From: JBCBCP01 sp039817385
GTDB taxonomy: Bacteria; Pseudomonadota; Alphaproteobacteria; Rhodobacterales; Rhodobacteraceae
DNA: 64,000 bases
Assembly (NCBI GenBank): GCA_039817385.1
Contig: JBCBVY010000005.1
Span: 248,001-312,000, forward strand
Direction of reading: 5' to 3'
Shown here: piece by piece, positions 24,629-32,636 of the stretch
How the letters are laid out: every line of letters starts with the position of its first letter
Position numbering within the stretch: the stretch's first letter is position 1
Program-made: the position numbers and the translations under genes
Notes under the pieces: generated by a model
Database searches by the model: none
Seen by the model: the letters and a program-made list of their open reading frames with translations, nothing else
What the model was told of the DNA's origin: nothing

Positions 24629-25840
24629 TTACACCCGCTCGATGATGGTGGCCGCGCCCATGCCGGAGGCGATGCAAAGGGTGGCAAGGCCAACCTCTTT
24701 GTCCTGCCGCTCCAGCTCATCGAGCAGCGTGCCGATGATCATCGCGCCTGTGGCGCCCAGCGGATGGCCCATCGCGATGGAGCCGCCGTTGACGTTCACC
24801 GTGTCGGGGTCCGCGTCAAAATGCTTCTGAAACAGCAGAACGACCGAGGCGAAGGCCTCATTCACCTCGAAAAGGTCAACGTCGGAGAACGCCATGCCCG
24901 CATCGCTCAAGGCCTTTTCCGTCGCAGGGACGGGGCCGGTCAGCATGATGGTCGGGTCGGTGCCAATCTTCGTGGTCTGGCGGATGCGCGCGCGCGGCGT
25001 CAGCCCGTGCTTTTCCCCGAACTCTTTGTTACCGATCAGAACCGCGGCAGAGCCGTCCACGATGCCCGAAGAGTTGCCCGCGTGGTGAATGTGGGTCACC
25101 TTCTCCAACTCGGGGTACTTCAGCATCGCGACCTTGTCGAAGCCGGGCATCACCTCGCCCATCGCTTGAAAGGAGGGGTTGAGCGCGCCAAGCGACTGCA
25201 TGTCGGTCTGCGGGCGCATGTATTCGTCGTGGTCGAGGATGGTTAGCCCGTTCTGGTCGCGCACCGTGATCACGGAGCCGTCAAAGCGCCCCGCGTCCCA
25301 CGCAGCCTTGGCGCGTCGCTGGGATTCAACGGCCAGCGCGTCCGCCTCGTCCCGGGTGATGCCGTATTTGGTGGCGATGATATCGGCGCTGATGCCTTGC
25401 GGCACAAAATAGGTCTCCAGCGCAACGGACGGATCCGCCGCAATGGCCGCGCCGTCAGAGCCCATCGCGACCCGGCCCATCATCTCAACCCCGCCAGCGA
25501 TATAAGCATCGCCCGCCCCGCCGCGCACCTGGTTGGCGGCAAGGTTGACCGCCTCCATCCCAGAGGCGCAGAACCGATTGATCGCAAGGCCCGGGATCGA
25601 TTCATCAAGGTCGGAGGCCAGCACGGCAGAGCGCGCAAGGCAGCCGCCCTGCTCCATCACTTGGGTGACATTGCCCCAGATCACGTCCTCCACGGCATGG
25701 CCATCAAGGTTGTTGCGCTCTTTCACGGCGTTCAGGGTCTGCGCAGAGAGGCGCAGGGCCGTGACTTCGTGCAGGCTGCCGTCCTTGCGGCCCTTGCCGC
25801 GCGGCGTGCGCAGCGCGTCGTAGATATAGGCTTCGGTCAT
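24629..25840 (-). CDS. fadA: Acetyl-CoA C-acyltransferase (thiolase)
   Basis: It cleaves 3-ketoacyl-CoA with CoA to release acetyl-CoA. The 403-residue protein has the nucleophile Cys91 in NRFCASGMEAVN, VNEAFASV, GGSIAMGHPLGATGA with His359, and the second cysteine Cys389 in CIASGMGA. It is the first gene of a fadA / NTF2-like / fadJ group and probably follows the GST gene (21-base gap). The ribosome site is weak (AAAGG about 13 bases upstream). Confidence 0.94.
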   Translation of the reverse strand: MTEAYIYDALRTPRGKGRKDGSLHEVTALRLSAQTLNAVKERNNLDGHAVEDVIWGNVTQVMEQGGCLARSAVLASDLDESIPGLAINRFCASGMEAVNLAANQVRGGAGDAYIAGGVEMMGRVAMGSDGAAIAADPSVALETYFVPQGISADIIATKYGITRDEADALAVESQRRAKAAWDAGRFDGSVITVRDQNGLTILDHDEYMRPQTDMQSLGALNPSFQAMGEVMPGFDKVAMLKYPELEKVTHIHHAGNSSGIVDGSAAVLIGNKEFGEKHGLTPRARIRQTTKIGTDPTIMLTGPVPATEKALSDAGMAFSDVDLFEVNEAFASVVLLFQKHFDADPDTVNVNGGSIAMGHPLGATGAMIIGTLLDELERQDKEVGLATLCIASGMGAATIIERV

Positions 25841-25861
25841 GAGTGGTTTGCCTTTCGTCGT

Positions 25862-26497
25862 TCAAGCCCGGTCCGACGGGTTGCCGGGCATCAGATCATA
25901 GGGGTGTTTCCAGTTGGGCAGGGCTTCGATATTGCCTAGCCAGCGATCAATGTTCGTCCACGCGCTACGGTCGAATCCAAAGGGTTCGGGGTAAAACAGG
26001 TAGCCGCAGCAGGAAATATCCGCATTGGTCACGCCGCGCCCCACGATCCAGTCACGCCCCTCCAGATGGCTGTTGAGCGTGGTGTAGGCGCCCTTGAGAC
26101 GGCCAAGGTTAAAGCCGATGACCTCGGCTGGGCGCTTGTCCTCGGGCAGGAAGTTCATCAGGAAACGGGTCAGGCCCGCCATCGAGCTGAGCTTGTGGTT
26201 GTCGAACAGCACCCAGCGCAGCACCTCGTAGCGCTCCGCTTCGCTTGCGCCGCCGTGCTTGCCGGTTTTGTCCGAGATGTATTGCTGGATCACGCCCGAC
26301 TGGCTAAGGCGCATGTCCCCGTCCTCCAAAAGAGGCGCTTCGCCCATTGGGTTGAGCGCGCGAAACTCCGGGCTGCGCGCCGCGCCGCCGAAGAAGTCGA
26401 CAAAGACCGGCTCCCATGCCACGCCTGCCAGCTCCAGTGCCAAAGCGGCCTTGTAAGAATTTCCGCTCTCGCCGAAGCAGTGCAGCTTCATCGTCAT
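25862..26497 (-). CDS. Glutathione S-transferase family protein
   Basis: A 211-residue cytoplasmic GST. The thioredoxin-like N-terminal domain begins MTMKLHCFGESGNSYKAAL and contains ALNPMGEAPLLEDGDMRLSQS, where the Ser after the acidic residue contacts glutathione in this fold; the helical domain follows from about residue 90. A Ser or Cys near residues 7-13 could be the thiol-activating residue. It sits directly upstream of fadA on the same strand and may detoxify acyl or aldehyde by-products, but that is inference. A 302-base region without a gene, holding an inverted repeat pair, lies upstream. Confidence 0.82.
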   Translation of the reverse strand: MTMKLHCFGESGNSYKAALALELAGVAWEPVFVDFFGGAARSPEFRALNPMGEAPLLEDGDMRLSQSGVIQQYISDKTGKHGGASEAERYEVLRWVLFDNHKLSSMAGLTRFLMNFLPEDKRPAEVIGFNLGRLKGAYTTLNSHLEGRDWIVGRGVTNADISCCGYLFYPEPFGFDRSAWTNIDRWLGNIEALPNWKHPYDLMPGNPSDRA

Positions 26498-26540
26498 GTC
26501 CTTTGTGCCCCTCCCAAGGCGCGAGTGTATGGGTGTGGGA

Positions 26541-26770
26541 CCGGGGGCCAGCCCCCGGACCCCCGGAGTTTATCTGGCCAAGTGAAGGATGGATTCACGA
26601 AGCATTAAGGTTAATGGCGCTAGGCTGAGATCAGCCGGCAGGCGGGAGCGCTGAGCCGGTTGCCGAGTGAAGCCCTGCTTTCCCGTTCGAAGTCTCAGAC
26701 TGGTCGTTCCGGAAAGCGGGGTGGATCGGCCTTCACTTGGCAAGATAAACTCCCGCCGGAGGCTCCCTCC
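26541..26770. repeat. Inverted pair of hairpin-tail elements (copies D and E) flanking 141 bases
   Basis: Copy D (26541-26588, plus) has stem CCGGGGGC-CA-GCCCCCGG and tail GAGTTTATCTGGCCAAGTGAAGG. Copy E (26730-26770, minus) has the same tail with one mismatch. The two face each other around 26589-26729, which contains a small hairpin (GGCTGAGATCAGCC) and no gene that I can see. This fills the 302-base gap 26498-26799 and looks like a miniature mobile-element remnant or a composite transcription terminator. Confidence 0.65.
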
Positions 26771-26799
26771 GCCCGCCAAGAACGCCGCGGTCGAAATCA

Positions 26800-27954
26800 T
26801 CAAAGCGCCCTCGCAATCAGTTCTTTCATGATCTCGGTTGTCCCGCCGTAGATGCGCTGGACGCGCGCGTCGGCCCACATCTCGCCGACCTCCGTATCAG
26901 CCATGTAACCGGCGCCGCCGTGCAACTGGACGCAGGTGTCGAGCACGTCGCCCTGGGTTTCGGTGATCCAGTATTTGGCCATTGCGGCGCGATCGTCGGT
27001 AAGCTGCCCCGCAAGGTGCTCTTCCATGCATTGGTCAAAGAAGGCGCGGGCGACGGCGGTTTTGGTTTTGATCTCTGCCAGCGCAAAACGCGTGTTTTGG
27101 AACTGCATAAGAGGGCCGCCAAAGGCTTCGCGGGTGCGGCACCAGTCGATGGTGCGCGCCACGGCGCCTTCCATCGCGCCAATCGCGCCCGCGGCGATGA
27201 TCAGCCGTTCCTGCGGCAGGTTCTGCATCAGCTGGTAGAAGCCCTGGCCCTCGCGCCCGCCCAGCAGGTTGGCACCGGAGACGGGAACGTCGTCGAAAAA
27301 CAGCTCGGACGTGTCGGCGGCGTGCATCCCGAGCTTGTCGAGGTTCTTGCCGCGCGCAAAGCCGGGGGCGTCCGCGGTCTCAACGACCAGCAATGAAGTG
27401 CCCTTGGCGCCCTCGCTCGGATCGGTCTTGCAGGCCACGATCACGAGGTCCGCGTGCTGGCCATTGGTGATGTAAGTCTTCGAGCCCGTAAGGCGGTAGT
27501 TGTCGCCGTCGCGCACCGCGCGCGTCTTGATCGCCTGCACATCCGAGCCGGTGGCGGGTTCAGTCATCGCGAGCGCGCCGACCAGCTCCCCCGTGACCAT
27601 CTGTGGCAGCCAGCGTTGCTTTTGCTCTTCGGTCCCGCAGGCCAGCAGGTAATGTGCGACGATGCCGGAATGCACGCCGTGGCCCCAGCTTGCGAGGTTC
27701 GCGCGGCTGGCTTCGATTAGGATCGCTGCCTCGAACCCGAAATCACCGCCTGCGCCGCCGAATTCCTCGGGGATGCTTGGGCACAGCAGCCCCAGCGCGC
27801 CGGCTGCGTTCCACGTCTCGCGGTCCATCTGGCCCGCCTTGCGCCAGCGCGCGAAGTGGGGCTGCCATGCCTCAGTGATGAAGCGGGCGGTCAGGTCGGC
27901 AACCTCGCGGTGCGCATCCGTCATCCAGCCCGCGTCTTGTGACAGGTCTTTCAT
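26800..27954 (-). CDS. Acyl-CoA dehydrogenase
   Basis: A 384-residue FAD enzyme that introduces the 2,3 double bond in acyl-CoA. Family marks are ALAMTEPATGSDVQAIKT (FAD site), TGSKTYITNG, TREAFGGPLMQFQNTRFALA, VQLHGGAGYMADTEV and the C-terminal RVQRIYGGTTEIMKELIARAL, where the Gly-Gly-Thr-Thr region binds FAD. The catalytic Glu of short-chain enzymes would lie in this last segment. ATG 27954 overlaps the upstream gene stop (ATGA). It belongs to the minus-strand operon that starts with the MerR and DmdC-like genes. Confidence 0.9.
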   Translation of the reverse strand: MKDLSQDAGWMTDAHREVADLTARFITEAWQPHFARWRKAGQMDRETWNAAGALGLLCPSIPEEFGGAGGDFGFEAAILIEASRANLASWGHGVHSGIVAHYLLACGTEEQKQRWLPQMVTGELVGALAMTEPATGSDVQAIKTRAVRDGDNYRLTGSKTYITNGQHADLVIVACKTDPSEGAKGTSLLVVETADAPGFARGKNLDKLGMHAADTSELFFDDVPVSGANLLGGREGQGFYQLMQNLPQERLIIAAGAIGAMEGAVARTIDWCRTREAFGGPLMQFQNTRFALAEIKTKTAVARAFFDQCMEEHLAGQLTDDRAAMAKYWITETQGDVLDTCVQLHGGAGYMADTEVGEMWADARVQRIYGGTTEIMKELIARAL

Positions 27955-28226
27955 CGCCGCGCCTCCGCGTTGCCCCAGATGGAGATGCCGACCAGCACGG
28001 CGATCATGAACACCGCCCAACCGCCTGCGACCATGAACAGCTGCCCGAGCCCCGGCCCGCGCGCCAAAAGCGGGCTGACATCCAAGCCGAAGGCGGTGCA
28101 GGTGCCACTCTCGCAGGTGGCGGCCAAGGTGGTGATGACGATTGCAAGGCCCAAAAGCAGCACCAGCACCATCGGGATGAAGGCCCCGATGAAGACGTAG
28201 CGCAGGATGAGCTCTTGCTTGGTCAT
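27951..28226 (-). CDS. Small two-helix membrane protein
   Basis: A 91-residue protein with ATG 28226 after GGGAGGG. Two hydrophobic helices are clear: YVFIGAFIPMVLVLLLGLAI and LGQLFMVAGGWAVFMIAVLV. Between them is a short loop with two cysteines (ATCESGTCTAFG) that would face the periplasm and could form a disulfide. It lies between two acyl-CoA dehydrogenase genes, with a hairpin upstream and an ATGA overlap downstream, so it is part of the same operon. I do not recognise a family. Confidence 0.6.
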   Translation of the reverse strand: MTKQELILRYVFIGAFIPMVLVLLLGLAIVITTLAATCESGTCTAFGLDVSPLLARGPGLGQLFMVAGGWAVFMIAVLVGISIWGNAEARR

Positions 28227-28255
28227 GGTCCCTCCCCGACCCATGATGCGGTAGG

Positions 28256-28272
28256 GCGGGGTTTTACCCCGC
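28256..28272. terminator. Intra-operon hairpin after the DmdC-like gene
   Basis: Perfect GCGGGGT-TTT-ACCCCGC stem-loop in the 55 bases between the large acyl-CoA dehydrogenase stop and the small membrane gene start. No T-run; more likely a transcript-processing or stabilising structure than a full stop. Confidence 0.4.
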
Positions 28273-28281
28273 TGCACCCGT

Positions 28282-30063
28282 TCAGAAGTTCGCCGCGTCC
28301 AGCGCCATAACCGGCTCCGCGCCGCTCTCGATGCGGCTCAGGTGCAGGGCTGTGGCAGGCAGTTGCCGCGCCATGTAGTAGCGCCCGGTGGCCAGCTTGG
28401 CGTTGTAGAACTCGCGGTCCGAGGCGCCGCCCGCCAGTGCGGCGGAGGCCGCTTGACCCATGCGGGCCCACATGTAGCCAAGGCAGACATGGCCGAACAT
28501 GTGCATGAAGTCATAGCTGCCGGACAAAGCATTGTTTGGGTTCTTCATGCCGTTCTGCATGAAGTACATGCCTGCGGCTTGCAGATCCTTCGACGCTTTC
28601 TTCAGCGGCTCGAGGAAGTCGCGGTCGAACGCTTCGTCCTGGCCCGCGTTATCCTTGATGTAGGACTTGATCAGGTCGAAGAACGCCATCACGTGCTTGC
28701 CGCCGTCCTGCGCCAGCTTTCGGCCGACGAGGTCCAGCGCCTGCACGCCGTTTGCGCCTTCGTAGATCATCGCGATGCGGGCGTCGCGGGTGAATTGGGA
28801 CATGCCCCATTCTTCGATGTAGCCGTGGCCGCCATAGACCTGCTGCGCCTTGATCGTCATGTCGTAGCCCTGATCGGTCAGGAAGCCCTTGATGACCGGG
28901 GTCAGCAGCGAGATGAGCCCGTCCGCGTCTTTGTCTTCGGACCGGTGCGCCTGATCGATCAGCTGCGCGCCCCACAGCACAAACGCCCGCGCGCCCTCGG
29001 CGAAAGACTTCTGGTCCATCAGGCTGCGGCGGATGTCGGGGTGCACGATCAGCGGATCGGCGGGGCCGTCGGGGTTCTTCGTGCCGGTCACGTCGCGCCC
29101 CTGCAGGCGATCCTTGGCGTAGTCCAGCGCGTTCTGGTAGGCGACATCCGCCTGCGCCAGACCCTGCATGCCGACGCCGAGGCGGGCTTCGTTCATCATG
29201 GTGAACATCGCGCGCATGCCCTTGTGCGCGTCGCCCAGCAGGTAGCCGGTGGCCTCGTCGTAGTTCATCACACAGGTCGAGTTGCCGTGAATGCCCATCT
29301 TCTCTTCGATCTTGCCGCAGCTCACGCCGTTGCGGGCGCCGATGTTGCCGTCGTCATCGACAAGGAACTTCGGCACGATGAAGAGCGACACGCCCTTGAT
29401 GCCTTCGGGGCCGCCGGGGATTTTCGCCAGCACGAGGTGGATGATGTTGTCCGCCATGTCGTGCTCACCAGCGGAGATAAAGATTTTCTGGCCGGTCACC
29501 TTATAGCTGCCATCATCCTGCGGCTCTGCCTTGGTGCGCATCAGGCCCAGATCGGTGCCGCAATGCGGCTCGGTCAGGTTCATGGTGCCGGTCCACTCGC
29601 AGCTGACCATCTTGGGCAGCCATTTGTCCTTTTGCGCGTCCGTGCCGTGCGCGAGGATCGCCGAGGCCGCGCCGTGGGTCAGGCCCTGATACATGGTGAA
29701 CGCCTGGTTGGAGGCCGAGAACATCTCGCCCACGGCGGTGCCCATGACATAGGGCATGCCCTGGCCGCCATACTGCTCGGGCATGTCGAGGCCGGGCCAG
29801 CCGCCTTCTTTAACTTGGCTGAACGCGTCTTTGAACCCGGTGGGGGTGTAGACCACGCCATTCTCAAGCCGGCAGCCTTCTGTGTCGCCGACCGCGTTCA
29901 GGGGCGCGAGCACTTCGGAGCTGATCTTGCCAGCTTCTTCGAGGATGGCGGAGGTGAATTCAGCCTCCAGCTCTGCATATCCGGGGATGGTGCTTTCGGT
30001 GATGTTCAGAACGTCGTGCAGCACGAACTGCATGTCTTTGGTCGGGGCAGTGTAGGTGGGCAT
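28282..30063 (-). CDS. Large acyl-CoA dehydrogenase, DmdC-like
   Basis: A 593-residue acyl-CoA dehydrogenase with the C-terminal extension of the DmdC/FadE-like subgroup. The start MPTYTAPTKDMQFVLHDVL is typical. The core has TGTMNLTEPHCGTDLGLMRT, IFISAGEHDMADNIIHLVLA, VYGGHGYIEEWGMSQFTRDA and IYEGANGVQALDLVGRKL, with the catalytic Glu expected in IYEG. Sequence and length are close to the methylmercaptopropionyl-CoA dehydrogenases of roseobacters, but the same family includes ordinary fatty acyl-CoA dehydrogenases, so I leave the symbol blank. It is the first structural gene downstream of the MerR regulator. Confidence 0.9.
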   Translation of the reverse strand: MPTYTAPTKDMQFVLHDVLNITESTIPGYAELEAEFTSAILEEAGKISSEVLAPLNAVGDTEGCRLENGVVYTPTGFKDAFSQVKEGGWPGLDMPEQYGGQGMPYVMGTAVGEMFSASNQAFTMYQGLTHGAASAILAHGTDAQKDKWLPKMVSCEWTGTMNLTEPHCGTDLGLMRTKAEPQDDGSYKVTGQKIFISAGEHDMADNIIHLVLAKIPGGPEGIKGVSLFIVPKFLVDDDGNIGARNGVSCGKIEEKMGIHGNSTCVMNYDEATGYLLGDAHKGMRAMFTMMNEARLGVGMQGLAQADVAYQNALDYAKDRLQGRDVTGTKNPDGPADPLIVHPDIRRSLMDQKSFAEGARAFVLWGAQLIDQAHRSEDKDADGLISLLTPVIKGFLTDQGYDMTIKAQQVYGGHGYIEEWGMSQFTRDARIAMIYEGANGVQALDLVGRKLAQDGGKHVMAFFDLIKSYIKDNAGQDEAFDRDFLEPLKKASKDLQAAGMYFMQNGMKNPNNALSGSYDFMHMFGHVCLGYMWARMGQAASAALAGGASDREFYNAKLATGRYYMARQLPATALHLSRIESGAEPVMALDAANF

Positions 30064-30100
30064 GGCTTCCTCCGAATTGGCTTTGTGCGCCCGGCGCGGG

Positions 30101-30511
30101 TTATTCCGCCGCGCGGGACTGGTTCATCGAGGCGAGCATCTTCTCGCCCCATTTGAGCTGGTTTTTCAGGTCGTCGATGGCTTCGGTCAGCTCATCGCGC
30201 TGCGCCACCATGTCGGCCAGACGCGCGCGGGCAATCTCGTAGGTCTGGGCCAGCTGCGTCTGTTGCTGGTCGCCGACGTGGTACAGGTCAAGCAGTTGCC
30301 GGATCTCTTCCAGGCTGAAGCCAAAGCGCTTGCCGCGCAGGATCAGCTTCAGCCGCGCGCGGTCGCGTTTGGTGAACAGGCGTTTCTGGCCTTGTCGGAT
30401 CGGGAACAGCAGTTCCTTGGCTTCGTAAAAGCGCAGGGTCCGAGGCGTGACGTCATAGGCGTCGCACATCTCGCGGATGGTCAAGGTCGGTTCGGTCTGT
30501 TCAGTATCCAA
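30101..30511 (-). CDS. MerR-family regulator, LiuR-like
   Basis: About 136 residues. The winged helix TLTIREMCDAYDVTPRTLRF is followed by YEAKELLFPIRQGQKRLFT, then RFGFSLEEIRQLLDLY and a long dimerisation coiled coil to the C-terminus. No metal-binding cysteine cluster is present, which fits regulators of fatty-acid or branched-chain catabolism rather than metal sensors. I take the TTG at 30511 as start because AAGGA lies 8 bases upstream; the ATG at 30535 has no ribosome site. The gene precedes the acyl-CoA dehydrogenase operon, and a TTACGT-TG-ACGTAA palindrome lies 69 bases upstream. Confidence 0.82.
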   Translation of the reverse strand: MDTEQTEPTLTIREMCDAYDVTPRTLRFYEAKELLFPIRQGQKRLFTKRDRARLKLILRGKRFGFSLEEIRQLLDLYHVGDQQQTQLAQTYEIARARLADMVAQRDELTEAIDDLKNQLKWGEKMLASMNQSRAAE

Positions 30512-30579
30512 CGGGTGCGTCCTTTGGGGTGGCATCTACGCGGCACGTGGGCTTTACAGTTGAACCATACAATACTGGC

Positions 30580-30593
30580 TTACGTTGACGTAA
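30580..30593. promoter_or_regulatory. Candidate LiuR-type operator
   Basis: TTACGT-TG-ACGTAA, perfect 6-bp arms with a 2-base centre, between the divergent MerR and universal stress protein genes. As I recall, the LiuR consensus is of the TTTACGTnnACGTAAA type, so this is a good fit for autoregulation by the neighbouring MerR protein. Confidence 0.6.
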
Positions 30594-30724
30594 TCTAAAC
30601 GTCGCGTCACTTGCACAGGTTCACTTTCGATCCTTGCGCGTCAACCCCCTTGATGCAGGTCAACGCGATGGATTGGCATGCGTGCGACAAGATTTGAAAC
30701 ACCACAGACCGGGAGGGACTTGTT

Positions 30725-31171
30725 ATGTTTGGCACGATCATCGTGGGAATCGACGGCTCGGACGCATCCCATAACGCGCTTCGGTTGGCGTGCGATCTGG
30801 CCGGGAAGTACGGCAGCAAGCTGCACGTTGTGCACACGCCGCAGCCGCAAACGGTCGCCTTTGCGATGGGTGCCGGCGCGGGACATTACGCCGCAACCGT
30901 GATGCCGCCACCGGAAGATGTCGAGGCGGCGGCGGCCAAAGTGATCGCGGATGCAGAGGCTGTGGCAAAAGACTGCGGCAAGGAATTGGCCGGGACCCAT
31001 GCCGAGGCCGGAGATCCCGCGCAGAAAATCATCGCCTATGCCGACGCGCACGGTGCAGATCTGATTGTTACCGGGCGGCGGGGCCTCGGCAGCGTCGGCG
31101 CCTTGCTGCTCGGCAGCACCTCACAGCAGATCAACCACAACGCGCAGTGCGCGACGCTGTCGGTGGCCTGA
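30725..31171 (+). CDS. Universal stress protein (UspA family)
   Basis: A 148-residue single-domain Usp. The Walker-like start IIVGIDGSDASHNALRLA and the ATP-binding end GRRGLGSVGALLLGST (117-132) indicate the ATP-binding subclass. A GGGA ribosome site precedes ATG 30725. It is flanked by two MerR genes, divergent from the first and convergent with the second, with only five bases to the stop of the latter. Role in starvation or energy stress is inferred from family. Confidence 0.9.
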   Translation: MFGTIIVGIDGSDASHNALRLACDLAGKYGSKLHVVHTPQPQTVAFAMGAGAGHYAATVMPPPEDVEAAAAKVIADAEAVAKDCGKELAGTHAEAGDPAQKIIAYADAHGADLIVTGRRGLGSVGALLLGSTSQQINHNAQCATLSVA

Positions 31172-31176
31172 CCGCC

Positions 31177-31548
31177 TTACAGGCCCAGCTCTTGGGCGAC
31201 CTCGTTGCGCAGCTCCTGAAGCTCCGATCGGGCCTCTTCGAGTTGCGCGCGCTGCTCGTCCAATTCGCCCAGCTGGCGGTCTGCCATCTCTACCCAGACA
31301 CGCATCTGCGCCTCGGTGCCCTCGTGTTCATACATCAAGAGCCACTGGCGGATTTCCTCCAGCTGGAAGCCAAATCTGCGCCCGCGCAGGATCAGCTTCA
31401 TGCGCGCCACCTCGCGCGCGCCGTAAAAGCGCGCGCGGCCCTCGCGGTCGGGCTGGAGCAATTCGATATATTCGTAATACCGCAGCGTGCGCGGCGTGAC
31501 GTCAAAGCGCGCACACATCTCTTTGAACGACAAACGGTCTTCGGCCAT
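31177..31548 (-). CDS. MerR-family regulator (second copy)
   Basis: About 123 residues, clearly paralogous to the MerR protein at 30101: DRLSFKEMCARFDVTPRTLR, then YYEYIELLQPDREGRARFY and RGRRFGFQLEEIRQWLLMYE are aligned piece by piece with it. The C-terminal part is a Gln/Glu-rich coiled coil. It also lacks metal-binding cysteines. ATG 31548 is preferred; ATG 31557 is in frame but too close to its GGGGAG. It is divergent from the thioesterase pair and may control it. Confidence 0.8.
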   Translation of the reverse strand: MAEDRLSFKEMCARFDVTPRTLRYYEYIELLQPDREGRARFYGAREVARMKLILRGRRFGFQLEEIRQWLLMYEHEGTEAQMRVWVEMADRQLGELDEQRAQLEEARSELQELRNEVAQELGL

Positions 31549-31695
31549 CGGTATCATCTCTCCCCACGCGCACCGTAGGACGCCGCAATGAGGGGTGCAA
31601 CCTGTTGTCGCACCTTGCACGCATCGCAGCGTGCTGTTTCAAGTGGCGGGCACGGTGCGTCCGGCGCCGAAGGGCAGGCATGACAAGGAGCTGCG

Positions 31696-32115
31696 ATGGC
31701 CAGCGAAGATTTTGCGCGCAAATTCATGGAGGCGATTCCCCATGCCCGTGACCTCGGCATGCAGCTCACGCAGATCGACAACGGGGTTGCCGAGATCATC
31801 ATGCCCTATGACGAACGGCTGATTGGCGATCGGGACACGGGCGTGATTGCGGGCGGTGCGGTGTCCGCGGTGCTCGACACCTGCTGCGGCGCCGCGGCGC
31901 TGAGCCATCCGGGCAACACAGGCGGCACGGCTACGATCGACCTGCGAATCAATTACATGCGCGCGGCCCGTCCGGGGGATGCGATCCGCTGCGTGGCAAC
32001 GTGCTATCACATGACCCGTTCGGTCGCCTTTGTGCGCGCGGTGGCCTATGACGCGGACGCCGAAAACCCGGTTGCCACCGCCTCGGGCAGCTTTACCGCG
32101 GAGGGCAAGCGATGA
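31696..32115 (+). CDS. PaaI-family hotdog thioesterase (1)
   Basis: A 139-residue hotdog-fold protein expected to hydrolyse acyl-CoA or aryl-CoA thioesters. The catalytic helix GGAVSAVLDTCCGAAAL has the acidic residue (Asp60 region), and INYMRAARPGDAIRCVATCY forms the typical central strands. AAGGAG stands 7 bases before the ATG. The stop overlaps the next start in ATGA, so two related thioesterases are coupled, perhaps as a heterodimer. A MATE exporter follows 15 bases later. Confidence 0.85.
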   Translation: MASEDFARKFMEAIPHARDLGMQLTQIDNGVAEIIMPYDERLIGDRDTGVIAGGAVSAVLDTCCGAAALSHPGNTGGTATIDLRINYMRAARPGDAIRCVATCYHMTRSVAFVRAVAYDADAENPVATASGSFTAEGKR

Positions 32116-32621
32116 GCCGCGCGGCCCTGCAAGAGATCAAGGCGCGCCGCGATGCCGCCCTCGCCGCTCTGGTGGGCCGGGTGCCCTACACGGCCTATCT
32201 GGGCGTCAGTTTCGACCGGCGCGGCGATGAGCTGACCGGCGTGCTCAGCTACGATCCCAAGCTGATCGGCAACCCGCTCCTGCCCGCGCTGCATGGCGGG
32301 GTGACGGCGGCCTTTCTGGAGATTACTGCGGTGATCACCCTCACGTGGCAGCGCGCGTGGGATGATCTGGAATCCGGCGCGCTGGAGGTGACGGCGCTGG
32401 AGAATGGCGATCTGCGTCTGCCCAAGACCATCGATTTTACCACCGACTACCTGCGCTCGGGCCAGCCGCGCGACGCCTATGCGCGGGCGCGGGTGAACCG
32501 GTCCGGGCGGCGCTACGCCTCTGTGCATGTGGAGGCATGGCAGGACAACCGCTCGAAGCTTTACGCGCAAGCCACCGGGCACTTCCTGATGCCTCGCGCG
32601 CCTGCGCGCGGTGACGAATGA
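32112..32621 (+). CDS. PaaI-family hotdog thioesterase (2)
   Basis: A 169-residue hotdog protein related to its upstream neighbour. The motif LPALHGGVTAAFLEITAVI has the HGG signature, with Glu in place of Asp as the likely catalytic acid; FTTDYLRSGQPRDAYARARV forms the central sheet. The N-terminal 30 residues form a helix absent from the first copy. The pair probably clears CoA thioesters produced by the nearby acyl-CoA pathways, but no substrate can be read from the sequence. Confidence 0.83.
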   Translation: MSRAALQEIKARRDAALAALVGRVPYTAYLGVSFDRRGDELTGVLSYDPKLIGNPLLPALHGGVTAAFLEITAVITLTWQRAWDDLESGALEVTALENGDLRLPKTIDFTTDYLRSGQPRDAYARARVNRSGRRYASVHVEAWQDNRSKLYAQATGHFLMPRAPARGDE

Positions 32622-32636
32622 TTCCGCCCGCGCCAC

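Noticed and set aside
17102..30063. Assigning dmdB and dmdC outright
   Set aside because: Sequences resemble the DMSP demethylation enzymes, but the families include general fatty-acid enzymes and no dmdA is present in the window.
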